Assembly (NCBI GenBank): GCA_010206225.2 | Contig: VIQU02000010.1 | Span: 37,349 to 101,348 of the forward strand | Source of the DNA: Lachnospiraceae bacterium MD308 | GTDB taxonomy: Bacteria; Bacillota; Clostridia; Lachnospirales; Lachnospiraceae | DNA length: 64,000 nucleotides | Direction: 5' to 3' | In this document: positions 62,735 through 64,000 of the stretch, in pieces | Layout of the letters: every line of letters begins with the position of its first letter | How positions within the stretch are numbered: the stretch's first letter is position 1 | Made by a program: the position numbers and the translations under genes | Notes under the pieces: model-generated | The model's input: only the letters and a program-made list of their open reading frames with translations | Database searches by the model: none | What the model was told of the DNA's origin: nothing

Positions 62735-63256
62735 GAAAACTTCACACAGATTCCCATCAACCGCCAAATGTGGTATACTATATCTATCAGAGAAAGGCGG
62801 TTGATAAATATGTCATTTAGAGCAAATTCCAGCCAACAGATATCTTTCACCGACAGCTTTAACGGACTTACTTCCCGGGAGCAGAAAGCCCTGGAGAACT
62901 CCTGGGCAAAGACATTTGCTGAAGACATCTTTCCTTCCATAAATGAGGAGCCTTTCCGTGCGCTGTATTCAGACAGCGCTTCTAGGCCGAATACCGAAAA
63001 CTTCACACAGATTCCCATCAACCGCCAAATGTGGTATACTATATCTATCAGAGAAAGGCGGTTGATAAATATGTCATTTAGAGCAAATTCCAGCCAACAG
63101 ATATCTTTCACCGACAGCTTTAACGGACTTACTTCCCGGGAGCAGAAAGCCCTGGAGAACTCCTGGGCAAAGACATTTGCTGAAGACATCTTTCCTTCCA
63201 TAAATGAGGAGCCTTTCCGTGCGCTGTATTCAGACAGCGCTTCTAGGCCGAATACC
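62735..63256 (+). repeat. Exact 261-bp tandem duplication at the transposase 5' end
   Basis: Positions 62735-62995 are repeated at 62996-63256. The unit holds the promoter (TTCCCA, 17 bases, TATACT), the dyad TCAACCGCC / GGCGGTTGA, the ribosome binding site, the ATG and about 61 codons. Since 261 is a multiple of three, the first copy reads in frame into the second. Confidence 0.9.
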
Positions 63257-64000
63257 CCTGTGAACATATGCATCGGTGCCCTGATCATCAAGGAGCTCTT
63301 CAGCCTCTCCGACGATGAGGTGGTAGAGAACCTGATGCTGGATCCACGCTACCAGTATGCGCTCCATACGACAAGCTTTGAGGAACAGCCCTTGAGCGAC
63401 AAGACACTCTCCCGTTTCCGGAAACGCTGTTATGATTATGAGTCCGCCTACGGCGTGGACCTGCTCCATGGCTGCATAACCGACCTTGGCGGCAAGATTG
63501 CAAAGATGATGGATATCAGCCCCCGCATAAAACGTATGGATTCCATGATGATCGCGGCGAACATCCGTAAGCTCAGCCGGGTGGAGCTGCTCTATACCTG
63601 TGTGGCGAAGCTGGTCATTCACTTCCACAAAAACGGGCAGGACGAATCCATCAAGGGGCTCGAACATTACTGCAACCCAAATGATTACAATAAAACTTTC
63701 TATTATAATTCCAGCTCCAGTACAGAAGAACAGCTGAAGACCATCCTTGAGGACGCGGACAGGCTGCTGTCCATCTGCGGGTCGGATTATGACGAAGTGA
63801 CGGAATACCAGCTCCTGGTACGCTGCCTTTCAGAACAGACGGTAGTGGAGGAAGCTGTCCGACGTCTGCGCACGAAAGAAGACGGCGGCCTGCATTCCGG
63901 CATGCTCCAGAACCCATCGGATCCGGACGCGACCTACCGGACAAAGGCCGGGAAGGAATACCAGGGGTATGTGGCCAACCTGGAGGAAGCCGTCGGGAGC
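63071..64000 (+). CDS. IS1182-family transposase, N-terminal part
   Basis: 310 codons are visible and the frame is open to the edge. SSQQISFTDSFNGLTSREQK, the DUF772-like region (NICIGALIIKELFSLSDDEV, DPRYQYALHTTSFEEQPLSD, TLSRFRKRC) and the first catalytic-domain part (PRIKRMDSMMIAANIRKLSR, with the DSMMI Asp) are typical of IS1182/IS5-like DDE transposases. The second ATG (63071) gives a normal N-terminus; the first (62810) would add 87 residues by the tandem duplication. Confidence 0.85.
   Translation, partial: MSFRANSSQQISFTDSFNGLTSREQKALENSWAKTFAEDIFPSINEEPFRALYSDSASRPNTPVNICIGALIIKELFSLSDDEVVENLMLDPRYQYALHTTSFEEQPLSDKTLSRFRKRCYDYESAYGVDLLHGCITDLGGKIAKMMDISPRIKRMDSMMIAANIRKLSRVELLYTCVAKLVIHFHKNGQDESIKGLEHYCNPNDYNKTFYYNSSSSTEEQLKTILEDADRLLSICGSDYDEVTEYQLLVRCLSEQTVVEEAVRRLRTKEDGGLHSGMLQNPSDPDATYRTKAGKEYQGYVANLEEAVGS

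Larger units (their letters stand above)
62702..64000 (+). mobile_element. IS1182-like insertion sequence, left part
   Basis: The element continues past the right edge. Its left end is placed near TTGGGGTCAAAAGCCCCCTA (62702-62721), which forms GGGG/CCCC and resembles an IS terminal repeat; the exact end and target duplication need the right end. It contains a transposase gene whose promoter and first codons are duplicated. Confidence 0.65.

Noticed and set aside
62692..63667. Minus-strand open frames with a duplicated 87-residue sequence
   Set aside because: They are antisense to the transposase. The internal repetition is explained by the 261-bp tandem duplication.

Overview
The window looks like a chromosomal segment of a low-G+C, anaerobic gut Firmicute, most likely family Lachnospiraceae. 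This is inferred from gene content: an Enterococcus-type ntp V-ATPase operon, type III glutamine synthetase, class II aldolase, a murB-rapZ-whiA-crh cluster, tRNA genes without encoded CCA, and strong AGGAGG ribosome binding sites. No species marker such as rRNA is present, so the genus stays open.

Layout. Positions 1-2600 hold the start of a PfkB sugar kinase, its probable GntR/UTRA regulator, and a PadR-HAAS pair. Positions 2.6-11.5 kb hold a nine-gene V-type ATPase operon (ntpFIKECGABD, minus strand) whose K subunit carries the Na+-binding residues. Positions 11.6-16.2 kb hold trmL, an AIR-synthase-like protein, a 33-aa membrane peptide, a B12/radical-SAM protein and a solitary adenine methyltransferase. 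Positions 16.3-18.2 kb hold two small toxin-antitoxin-like cassettes in tandem, each bounded by a copy of the rpsI 3' end. They look like relic or non-autonomous integrative elements. rpsI-rplM and a GH13 glucosidase follow. Positions 21.2-26.9 kb carry a large surface protein, an Rpn-type nuclease with a decayed copy, and a ferritin-like protein. A seven-tRNA operon (26.9-28.0 kb) contains a structured non-tRNA segment. Positions 28-40.4 kb are housekeeping: yfcE-like, rdgB, an RNA methyltransferase, glnN, fba, tRNA-Glu, a lipid kinase, crh-like, whiA, rapZ, murB and a CNNM/CBS protein.

Positions 40.4-49 kb carry the most unusual gene set. A 738-aa lipoprotein (extra N-terminal domain plus solute-binding protein) lies with two sugar-type ABC permeases, a HlyD-like adaptor and a MacB-core membrane protein lacking an FtsX domain. 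No ATPase gene is present, and a divergent two-component system sits next to the operon. Positions 49-57 kb form a four-carbon sugar-acid catabolic locus (GntP permease, PdxA2-type dehydrogenase, two DUF1537 kinases, a beta-hydroxyacid dehydrogenase) with a DeoR and a GntR/FCD regulator and readable operators. Positions 57-62 kb hold argH, an ornithine-cyclodeaminase homologue and an aminotransferase in one operon beside a divergent PucR activator. The window ends in gene debris and the left part of an IS1182-like element that carries a 261-bp in-frame tandem duplication.

How parts work together: the ntp operon probably moves Na+; the tetronate locus would feed 4-phospho-D-threonate or D-erythronate into dihydroxyacetone phosphate; glnN provides ammonium assimilation. 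Function assignments rest on motif reading without database searches.
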